From Daejeonella lutea (GTDB taxonomy: Bacteria; Bacteroidota; Bacteroidia; Sphingobacteriales; Sphingobacteriaceae): a stretch of 64,000 bases of DNA. Positions 55,394 through 64,000 of this stretch are shown here, piece by piece; the first letter of the stretch is position 1, and each line of letters starts with the position of its first letter. A program made the translations under genes and the position numbers. The stretch spans positions 62,001 to 126,000 of the forward strand of contig NZ_FUYR01000005.1 in NCBI RefSeq assembly GCF_900168015.1. Direction: 5' to 3'. Below the pieces are notes generated by a model that had not been told where the DNA came from, searched no databases, and worked only from the letters and a program-made list of their open reading frames with translations.

Positions 55394-56677
55394 TTATTCC
55401 GAAATGATCAGGAAATAGTTTTTCTTTCCTTTTTGAGCTACGAGAAACCTATTATTAATAAGGTCGGAAGTAGTTAGCGAATGTGCCGGATCATCGACCT
55501 TTTGCTTATTCACAGAAACCCCGCCACCTGTTATCATTTTCCTCGCCTCACCTTTCGATGGAAAGACTGTAGTTTTCTCTGCCAGCAAATCAGTCACATT
55601 GATGCCTGCAGCCAACTCAGCTGTAGAGATTGTGAATTGTGGAAGACCTTCAAATACGTCAAGAACCTGTTCTTTATTTAAACCATTAAGAAACTCGAGG
55701 GAGCCTCCACCAAATAGAAATTCAGATGTTTTCAATGCTGTTTGGAGAGCTTCCTCAGAGTGGCTTCTCACGGTGATTTCTTCAGCCAGGGCTTTCTGGA
55801 GAATTCGCAAATGCGGTGCCTGATCGTGATCGGCTTCCAAATTTTCGATTTCTTGTTGAGATTTCAGTGTAAAGATCCGGATCCAGCTTTTAGCATCTGC
55901 ATCGGTTGTATTCAGCCAGAATTGGTAGAACTTATATGGCGATGTTTTAGCGGGGTCGAGCCATACAGCCCCGCTTTCCGTTTTGCCGAACTTAGTTCCA
56001 TCTGCCTTTTTAATCAGTTGGGTTGTAATCGCATACGCAGTGCCTGAAGCTTTACGGCGTATCATTTCCGTACCAGTTACAATATTACCCCATTGATCAG
56101 AACCACCCATTTGTACGAGGCAGTTCTTCTCCTTCCACAGATAATAAAAATCATATCCTTGAACGAGCTGGTAGCTAAATTCAGTAAAGGACATTCCGGT
56201 TTCACCTTCAAGGCGCTTTTTTACAGAGTCTTTTGCCATCATGTAGTTGACAGTAATATGTTTACCTACGTCGCGGATGAAATCCAGAAATGTAAAGTTT
56301 TTAAACCAGTCGTAATTATTAACCATTTCAGCACTTTTTGCACCGCAGTCGAAATCCAGGAATTTCTTCAGCTGGCCTTCCAGACATCTCACATTATGGT
56401 TCAAAACATCTTCCGATAGAAGATTCCGCTCAGCAGATTTTCCTGAGGGGTCACCCACCATACCGGTTGCCCCGCCTACAAGAGCAAAGGGTTTATGACC
56501 CGCCCGCTGGAAGTGAATTAGGGTCATGATTTGAGTAAGATGACCAACGTGCAGTGAATCAGCGGTGGGATCAAAACCTATATAGCCTGATGTCTGCCCT
56601 TTATTAAGTTCTTCTTCAGTCCCGGGCATTATATCATGCAGCATTCCCCGCCAGCGTAATTCTTCTACAAAATTCAT
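55394..56677 (-). CDS. tyrS: Tyrosyl-tRNA synthetase
   Basis: Charges tRNA-Tyr. I chose the ATG at 56677 ([12 protein letters not shown]), giving 427 residues; a start at 56731 would place the promoter element at 56700-56707 inside the gene. Class I motifs are HVGH (43-46, the HIGH motif) and KFGKT (the KMSKS equivalent, about residue 230), and the C-terminal S4-like domain ends the protein. Length is normal for bacterial TyrRS. Confidence 0.95.
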   Translation of the reverse strand: MNFVEELRWRGMLHDIMPGTEEELNKGQTSGYIGFDPTADSLHVGHLTQIMTLIHFQRAGHKPFALVGGATGMVGDPSGKSAERNLLSEDVLNHNVRCLEGQLKKFLDFDCGAKSAEMVNNYDWFKNFTFLDFIRDVGKHITVNYMMAKDSVKKRLEGETGMSFTEFSYQLVQGYDFYYLWKEKNCLVQMGGSDQWGNIVTGTEMIRRKASGTAYAITTQLIKKADGTKFGKTESGAVWLDPAKTSPYKFYQFWLNTTDADAKSWIRIFTLKSQQEIENLEADHDQAPHLRILQKALAEEITVRSHSEEALQTALKTSEFLFGGGSLEFLNGLNKEQVLDVFEGLPQFTISTAELAAGINVTDLLAEKTTVFPSKGEARKMITGGGVSVNKQKVDDPAHSLTTSDLINNRFLVAQKGKKNYFLIISE

Positions 56678-56699
56678 CCTTGCAATATTGTTTTTCCTG

Positions 56700-56707
56700 C
56701 AAATATA
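56700..56707 (-). promoter_or_regulatory. TATATTTG -7 element of tyrS
   Basis: On the minus strand TATATTTG matches the Bacteroidota TAnnTTTG element 23 bp before the chosen tyrS start, giving a leader of about 17 nt. No well-spaced -33 element was found. Confidence 0.4.
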
Positions 56708-56810
56708 ACAGAATTGGCAAAAGCCAGGCATCGCAAAATTTTCATAAATTTATGTCAGGCGAACTTCTAAAGAGGATCACGCGTATTAGTAACAAGTCTA
56801 TCCTATTACT

Positions 56811-57485
56811 ATGAACTTCTTGTCTCATTTTTATTTTGACAGACAAACCAGCGACCCAAACATTGTGTTGGGAACTGTATTGCCTGACCTTGTAAAAAAT
56901 GCCAGAAAAGATTGGAATTTACATCCACATAAGAATGAACATCTTATCACCGGTTCTTTTGAACAAGCTATCCTCACAGGATGGAAGCGTCATCTCATCG
57001 TCGACCGGCATTTTCATAATTCAGGTTTTTTCATAAAACACACCAATTCTATCCGAACGGCAATCGCTCCGGTCCTGGAACATTCGCCGGTCCGACCCTC
57101 ATTCCTGGCGCACATTGCCCTGGAGATTATGCTTGACAGCATTCTGCTAACTGAAAAACTTATCGATGCTGATCTGCTGTACTCGAATCTTCGCGGATCC
57201 AACCGCCAAGCTCTTCATAATTTTCTCGAACTTAATAAGATAGACGACACACCACACTTTTTTAAGTTCTTTGATCAGTTTCTTGAAGCAAATTATCTCC
57301 ATAGTTATCGTGAAACCCACAACATCATGTTTGCACTGAATCGCATCTGTATGCGTATCTGGCCCGATCCGATGAGTGAAACGCAGGTATTACAGCTTAG
57401 TTCGATTTTAATCAGCTACCATGAGAATCTGCAAAAATGCTTTATGGAAATTTTCGACGAAATAGAGAAAGTATTGGACAATTGA
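56811..57485 (+). CDS. AcpH-like (ACP phosphodiesterase family) protein
   Basis: A 224-residue helical protein. It begins MNFLSHFYFD and contains WKRHLIVDRHFHNSGFF, where the spaced histidines and aspartate match the metal-binding pattern of the HD-like ACP phosphodiesterase family, which strips phosphopantetheine from acyl carrier protein. The family is diverse in Bacteroidota, so the reaction is tentative. The gene is alone, 133 bp from the divergent tyrS. Confidence 0.6.
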   Translation: MNFLSHFYFDRQTSDPNIVLGTVLPDLVKNARKDWNLHPHKNEHLITGSFEQAILTGWKRHLIVDRHFHNSGFFIKHTNSIRTAIAPVLEHSPVRPSFLAHIALEIMLDSILLTEKLIDADLLYSNLRGSNRQALHNFLELNKIDDTPHFFKFFDQFLEANYLHSYRETHNIMFALNRICMRIWPDPMSETQVLQLSSILISYHENLQKCFMEIFDEIEKVLDN

Positions 57486-57567
57486 AATAACCAGTTACAC
57501 TCCCATACCATCCGTGAAAAACGATTTTAGTATTTTTAGACCCTGAACATAACATTGTCAATTCTAA

Positions 57568-59595
<2,028 letters not shown>

Positions 59596-59689
59596 TGTTT
59601 GATAAAACTGCGAATTTTCACGAATCGTTTTCAAATTGCGGCTTATCCTGCTAAATTCGCAAAATAACAGTCGAATTAAAAATACCAGA

Positions 59690-60574
59690 ATGAACAAATT
59701 TCACGGCACAGGAGTAGCAATGGTCACTCCATTTAAAGCAGACGGTTCTATTGATCATTCCGGACTAAAGAACACGATTGATTACATTATTTCCGGTGGT
59801 GTTGAATATATAGTATCACTTGGAACAACTGGAGAAGCAGCAACGCTTAGCAGTGATGAAAAGAAAGAGGTATGGGACATCACTGCCGAACACACAGCAG
59901 GAAGGATACCGCTTATTGCAGGTATTGGAGGCAACAACACTGCCGAAGTTATTCGTGACCTCAAAAAGTTTGACAATAAAGCATATGACGCTGTACTATC
60001 CGTTTCCCCTTATTACAGCAAACCTACTCAGGAAGGAATCTATCAGCATTATAAAGCGATCTCTGAAGCCTCCGATCTCCCTGTGATGATCTACAATGTT
60101 CCGGGCAGGACCAGTATGAACATCTCTGCCGACACAACCCTGCGTTTGGCCCATGACTTTAAGAATATTTTCGGTACGAAAGAAGCTTCGGGTAGCTTTG
60201 ACCAATTCAACCTAATTATACGTGACAAACCGGAGGACTTCCTGATGATCTCTGGTGATGATGCTATTGCTTTACCTCTTATTTCGGCAGGTGCCGTTGG
60301 GGTGATTTCTGTAGTAGGGAATGCTTTACCGGGTATTTTATCTACCATGGTTAGGATGTGCCTGGATGGAAAATTCATTGAGGCTCAGCCGCTTCATTAC
60401 AGCCTTGTGGAATTTACTCATTTGTGCTTCGCCGAAGGCAATCCTGGTGGAGTAAAAGCGGCTCTTAAGCTATTGAATATCTGCAGCGATACCTTACGTT
60501 TACCCCTTGTGAATGTTAGCGTGGAAACTGCTTCAAAAATTCAGACTGAACTACAAAAGCTAAAACTGATATAA
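59690..60574 (+). CDS. dapA: 4-hydroxy-tetrahydrodipicolinate synthase
   Basis: Lysine and peptidoglycan precursor pathway enzyme joining pyruvate and aspartate semialdehyde. I chose the ATG at 59690 (MNKFHGTGVAMVTPF), giving 294 residues; a start at 59636 would add 18 residues not found in the family. Motifs: LGTTGEAATL, the Schiff-base region with Lys in GTKEASG, and IYNVPGRT with the catalytic tyrosine. Confidence 0.96.
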   Translation: MNKFHGTGVAMVTPFKADGSIDHSGLKNTIDYIISGGVEYIVSLGTTGEAATLSSDEKKEVWDITAEHTAGRIPLIAGIGGNNTAEVIRDLKKFDNKAYDAVLSVSPYYSKPTQEGIYQHYKAISEASDLPVMIYNVPGRTSMNISADTTLRLAHDFKNIFGTKEASGSFDQFNLIIRDKPEDFLMISGDDAIALPLISAGAVGVISVVGNALPGILSTMVRMCLDGKFIEAQPLHYSLVEFTHLCFAEGNPGGVKAALKLLNICSDTLRLPLVNVSVETASKIQTELQKLKLI

Positions 60575-60582
60575 TAAAAATA

Positions 60583-60607
60583 CCCGTCCACAGTTAGCTG
60601 AGACGGG
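60583..60607 (-). terminator. Terminator of the histone-like gene
   Basis: CCCGTC (60583-60588) and GACGGG (60602-60607) form a stem that, read on the minus strand, is followed by a T-rich tract (TATTTTTATTAT). It ends the gene at 60628-60822 and may also act at the end of dapA. Confidence 0.6.
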
Positions 60608-60627
60608 CATTAAATTTCTTCTGCAAA

Positions 60628-60822
60628 CTATTTCTTAGCTTTAGCCGCTTCTTTGTTTTTAGTTTCCTGAACTTCAAGACGGATAGCCTGCGCAAGGTTT
60701 TTTAGATCCTGCATACCTTTTCTTACGCGGGTACCTGCAGCGCTGTTTGCCTTGTTGTAGAATTTGTCAGCATCTGCTTCCAGTGATTCGAATAAACTTT
60801 TTGCTTCTTGGAATTTTTTCAT
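60628..60822 (-). CDS. Histone H1-like small basic protein
   Basis: A 64-residue, lysine- and alanine-rich helical protein (MKKFQEAKSLFESLEADADK at the start, EAAKAKK at the end). It resembles the Hc1-type histone H1-like proteins of Bacteroidota and Chlamydia, which compact DNA. The role is inferred from composition and family resemblance. It lies between dapA and the alpha-oxoamine synthase, with its own terminator and a 254-bp AT-rich upstream gap. Confidence 0.78.
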   Translation of the reverse strand: MKKFQEAKSLFESLEADADKFYNKANSAAGTRVRKGMQDLKNLAQAIRLEVQETKNKEAAKAKK

Positions 60823-61025
60823 GTTTGTACTCCTTTAGTTTTGAGGTTAGTATGATTACTATTACTAATGTAGAATGTTTTTTCTTAAAAAAGAATAATT
60901 GAAAAAAATAAAATCATGCGTTTTTAGCGTTTTTTTCCACATTTAAGCAGGTTATCCACAACAAATGTGCTTCGTAAAAATATAAAGCGTTTTATTTCAG
61001 TAGTTTACAAATCGAACATAAACAA

Positions 61026-61058
61026 AAAGTGCCCTTAAAGCTTGTTTAAGGGCACTTT
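61026..61058 (-). terminator. Strong terminator after the alpha-oxoamine synthase gene
   Basis: AAAGTGCCCTTAA (61026-61038) and TTAAGGGCACTTT (61046-61058) form a perfect 13-bp stem; on the minus strand it runs into TTTTTG. It lies 18 bp after the stop at 61077. Confidence 0.85.
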
Positions 61059-61076
61059 CTTTACAGCGAGCTATCA

Positions 61077-62318
61077 CTAGGCGTTTGCCAGATTTTTCTC
61101 TTTATAATGACCTTTTTTAAGCTTCACGGCAAGTTCACTATATGCATCCAATGTCCGATTGACATCTTCAATAGTATGTAAGGCTGTTGGGATAAGCCTT
61201 AACATGATCAATCCTTTTGGTATGACCGGGTACACAACAATCGAACAGAATATTCCATAATTCTCTCGAAGATCCATTGTAATAGCTGTAGCTTCAGATA
61301 ACTCTCCTTCAAGAAAAACAGGAGTAACCATAGTATCTGTCACGCCGATATTAAAGCCACGTTCTTTCAAGCCCTTTTGAAGAGTTGTTGCAACTTCCCA
61401 AAGCTTCTCTCTCAATTCTGGTTTGCTTTTCAAAAGCTCTAAACGCTTACGAAGGCCTACTACCATTGGCATTGGAAGTGATTTTGCAAATGTCTGGGAA
61501 CGCATATTGTAACGCAGGAAATTTGTAATTTCTTCCGTTGAAGCTATGAAAGCTCCGATTCCAGCCATCGACTTAGCGAAAGTTCCGAAATAAATATCAA
61601 TACCTTCTATACAGCCTTGGGCTTCGTGAGTTCCCGCACCAGTATCGCCCATAGTTCCGAAACCATGTGCATCGTCTATTAAGATTCGAAAATTGAATTT
61701 TTGTTTTAGGTCGACCACTTCTTTAAGCTTACCCTGCGCACCGGACATGCCGAATACACCTTCAGTAATTACAAGAATTGCACCGCCCGTATTCTCAACC
61801 CATCTGGCAGCACGTTCAAGCTGCTTTTCAAGGCTTTCCATATCGTTATGGGAATAAACAAACCGTTTTCCCTGATGCAAACGAACACCGTCAATGATAC
61901 ATGCATGAGATTCAGCATCATAAACGATCACATCATGCCTGTCAACTAAAGCGTCTATAGCCGACATAATACCCTGGTAGCCATAATTAAGAAGGAATGA
62001 ATCTTGCTTTCCTACAAATTCCGCAAGCTCTTTTTCCAGGGCTTCATGATTATTTGAATTACCTGACATCATCCGTGCACCCATCGGATAAGCTAATCCA
62101 AATTCTGCGGCACCTTCCGCATCAGCCTTTCTAACTTCAGGGTGATTAGCAAGGCCAAGATAATTATTAAGGCTCCACACTAAATGCTCCTTGCCCCTGA
62201 ATTTCATGTGAGGAGCAATCTCACCTTCCAACTTCGGAAAAGAAAAATAACCATGCGCCATCTTTTGGTGCTGGCCCAATGGGCCCATATTTTTCGAAAT
62301 TTTATCAAATAAATCCAA
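61077..62318 (-). CDS. Alpha-oxoamine synthase family PLP enzyme (glycine C-acetyltransferase / serine palmitoyltransferase type)
   Basis: Joins an amino acid and an acyl-CoA with decarboxylation. The 413-residue fold-type I protein has the PLP lysine in FGTFAKSMAGIG (about 235-246), the DAESHACIID histidine motif and LIDDAHGFGTMG with the PLP aspartate. It lacks typical N-terminal features of the known Sphingobacterium serine palmitoyltransferase I could recall, so its exact reaction (Kbl, BioF or sphingolipid synthesis) cannot be fixed from sequence. It lies between the histone-like gene and ftsZ, with terminators on both sides. Confidence 0.85.
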   Translation of the reverse strand: MDLFDKISKNMGPLGQHQKMAHGYFSFPKLEGEIAPHMKFRGKEHLVWSLNNYLGLANHPEVRKADAEGAAEFGLAYPMGARMMSGNSNNHEALEKELAEFVGKQDSFLLNYGYQGIMSAIDALVDRHDVIVYDAESHACIIDGVRLHQGKRFVYSHNDMESLEKQLERAARWVENTGGAILVITEGVFGMSGAQGKLKEVVDLKQKFNFRILIDDAHGFGTMGDTGAGTHEAQGCIEGIDIYFGTFAKSMAGIGAFIASTEEITNFLRYNMRSQTFAKSLPMPMVVGLRKRLELLKSKPELREKLWEVATTLQKGLKERGFNIGVTDTMVTPVFLEGELSEATAITMDLRENYGIFCSIVVYPVIPKGLIMLRLIPTALHTIEDVNRTLDAYSELAVKLKKGHYKEKNLANA

Positions 62319-62425
62319 ACCTTATATTATTAAATGTTAGCGTATCTTTCCCGCAAAGTTAAGATTTACCCGCCTGATTATCAAAAGCTAATTCAACTCG
62401 ATGTAATTATAATGCCATAAAATCA

Positions 62426-62460
62426 AAACGCCTTTATCCTAGATGCGAATAAAGGCGTTT
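62426..62460 (-). terminator. Terminator of ftsZ
   Basis: AAACGCCTTTAT (62426-62437) pairs with ATAAAGGCGTTT (62449-62460) around an 11-nt loop, 19 bp beyond the ftsZ stop; the minus strand then reads TTTTGATTTTATG. Confidence 0.8.
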
Positions 62461-62478
62461 ATGCTGACTTGGATTATG

Positions 62479-64000
62479 TCAATCTACATTATCATGCAGA
62501 AAAGAATTGTTGGGGCGAATCTCAGTGATTCCGTCTTCAGTGCTTAAGGTAAAACGTGATACCTGGGATTCCGAAGAATGTGGAACATCCTGTAATGACA
62601 TCTGCTTGCGTTTGTAAGCTGGCTCACTTTCAAGCTCCTGCAGTCCGTTACTAGTACGAAGTTTCATGCTGAGATCCTTCAGGCGGAGAATACGCTCTTT
62701 GGATTTCCGAAGCTGCTCTTCTATTGATTCGTCAGTTTTATTTTCATCCGGGTTAGGGATTTGCTCTTCCTCAACCCAAGTTTCCATCACAGGCAATTGC
62801 TCTTCTTCCTCAGTTTTTATCTCAAATTCATCTGCCTTCATTTCAAATTCAAACGAAGGTTCAATTTTTATGCTGTCGGCCGGAATTTCGTCGTTCAATG
62901 TGTGCCGTACATAATCCGCATCAGGCTTAGTTACTTCTTCTACCTTAGGAGTACTTTGAAAATAGCCGGCAAACAAATCAACCTGGCTTTCTTCTTTCTT
63001 TAGCACTGGTTCGCCAACTTCTTCCACCTTTGGCGCTATAAAGGTGTTCTCATGTACAGGTCTAACAAGCGGCGCCTGTTCTGGAGTCAGTAAAGATACC
63101 TTCCTCACCTGACTCTTCTCAACTTCCCGCTCTTCCTTGGTTTGAAATCCTGTTGCAATAATAGTTACCGAAATTTTCTCACCCAATGCTTCATCTGAAC
63201 AGTTACCCCAAATAAGATCCGCAGCTAATCCAGCTTCCTGTTGGATATAATCTGTGATGATGCTTACTTCATCCATCGTGACCTCTTTGTCACCGGAACT
63301 AATGTTCAGCAAAATATACCGTGCACCCTCAATCTCATTATCTTTTAATAATGGAGAAGCTAATGCCCCTTCCACCGCGCGTAAAGCACGATTTTCACCC
63401 TCCGCAGCGTAGCTTCCCATAATTGCTACGCCACTTTCTTTCATTACTGTGCGCACATCTTTAAAGTCAACGTTGATATAACCAGGTATGGTTATAATCT
63501 CCGCGATACCCTTTGCCGCAGTAGTCAATATATTATCGGCTTGTGCAAAGGCAGATCCAAGAGTGAGATTCCCAAAAATCTCCCGTAGCCGGTCATTGGA
63601 AATTACCAGGTAAGAGTCTACATATTTTTTAAACTCATCCAGTCCTTCTTCGGCCTGAATTTTTCTGCGTTTTCCTTCAAATGAAAAAGGAGTTGTTATA
63701 ATACCCACTGTCAGGATATCCATTTCTTTTGCAGCTTTCGCAATGATTGGGCTGGCACCAGTACCCGTTCCACCACCCATCCCTGCGGTAATAAAAAGCA
63801 TCTTGGTGTTGCTGCCCAGCATCCGCTTGATATCTTCGATATTTTCAATAGCGGAATTCTTTCCAACTTCAGGAATCGAACCGGCTCCCATACCTTCAGT
63901 TAGGCTAGCACCGAGTTGAACCTTGTTTGGAATCGGGCTGAGTTCCAGGGCCTGAGCATCGGTATTACAGATGATGAAATCTACACCCGTAATTCCCTGA
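62479..64000 (-). CDS. ftsZ: Cell division protein FtsZ (N-terminus outside the window)
   Basis: Tubulin-like GTPase that forms the division ring. The frame is open to the window edge: from base 63999 it reads QGITGVDFIICNTDAQALEL and on through VQLGASLTEGMGAGSIPEVG, so the Met at 63891 is internal. The tubulin signature GGMGGGTGTGASP follows. After the GTPase domain (to about visible residue 290) comes a long acidic linker of about 200 residues and the Bacteroidota-type conserved C-terminal peptide (NNSFLHDNVD). About 506 residues are visible; roughly the first 20-50 are missing. Confidence 0.97.
   Translation of the reverse strand, partial: QGITGVDFIICNTDAQALELSPIPNKVQLGASLTEGMGAGSIPEVGKNSAIENIEDIKRMLGSNTKMLFITAGMGGGTGTGASPIIAKAAKEMDILTVGIITTPFSFEGKRRKIQAEEGLDEFKKYVDSYLVISNDRLREIFGNLTLGSAFAQADNILTTAAKGIAEIITIPGYINVDFKDVRTVMKESGVAIMGSYAAEGENRALRAVEGALASPLLKDNEIEGARYILLNISSGDKEVTMDEVSIITDYIQQEAGLAADLIWGNCSDEALGEKISVTIIATGFQTKEEREVEKSQVRKVSLLTPEQAPLVRPVHENTFIAPKVEEVGEPVLKKEESQVDLFAGYFQSTPKVEEVTKPDADYVRHTLNDEIPADSIKIEPSFEFEMKADEFEIKTEEEEQLPVMETWVEEEQIPNPDENKTDESIEEQLRKSKERILRLKDLSMKLRTSNGLQELESEPAYKRKQMSLQDVPHSSESQVSRFTLSTEDGITEIRPNNSFLHDNVD

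Overview
The window is a chromosomal segment of a Bacteroidota bacterium, most likely Sphingobacteriaceae (Pedobacter-like). Evidence: a gldC gene, a CcmB-CcmC-CcmD heme-export set, a TonB-dependent receptor with an N-terminal carboxypeptidase-like domain, a plug-only MG2-type protein pair, a small histone-H1-like protein, an FtsZ ending in SFLHDNVD, TAnnTTTG-type promoters and few Shine-Dalgarno sites. No tRNA, rRNA, CRISPR array, prophage or insertion sequence was recognised.

Layout. 1-6.7 kb: 3'-truncated glutamate dehydrogenase, heme-export genes, DNA-repair methyltransferase, gldC, a DEAD-box helicase, and an outer-membrane barrel gene facing a TetR regulator across a region with a shared palindrome. 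7.6-16 kb: housekeeping genes (pyrC, an Hsp70, a TPR protein, riboflavin synthase, a biotin carboxylase, threonine aldolase). 16-27 kb: a central-carbon and storage block with two BadF-type kinases around pfkA, a NUDIX-type sugar regulator, gap, glgB and a GH31 alpha-glucosidase. 27-34 kb: a TonB receptor, then a penicillin-acylase / membrane protein / LuxE-like operon.

34.5-47.8 kb is the most notable region. It is a two-armed, divergent cluster that looks like a periplasmic 3-keto-sugar (3-keto-glycoside) oxidation system. One arm (minus) encodes a GMC flavoenzyme, its small Tat-type partner subunit, a Tat-exported Gfo/Idh/MocA oxidoreductase, a Tat-exported sugar isomerase/epimerase and an MFS permease. 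The other arm (plus) encodes a giant ThuA / sugar-dehydrogenase / PKD / cytochrome c / carbohydrate-binding fusion, a Gfo/Idh/MocA oxidoreductase, a second isomerase, a cytochrome c lipoprotein and a DUF1080 (3-keto-disaccharide hydrolase family) lipoprotein. A plausible chain is: sugar oxidised at C3 by the flavoenzyme, electrons to cytochrome c, keto-glycoside cleaved, keto-sugar imported and rearranged or reduced.

This cluster is bracketed by two ~523-bp units, each a gene of the four-helix-bundle S23 / 23S-rRNA intervening-sequence protein family between imperfect inverted repeats of 21-30 nt. The left copy is a pseudogene and the right copy is intact. They resemble rRNA intervening sequences that live outside rRNA and may be an undescribed small mobile element.

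48-64 kb: a PLP enzyme, two tandem ~880-residue MG2/plug proteins, tyrS, an AcpH-like protein, ligA, dapA, a histone-like protein, an alpha-oxoamine synthase and a 5'-truncated ftsZ.
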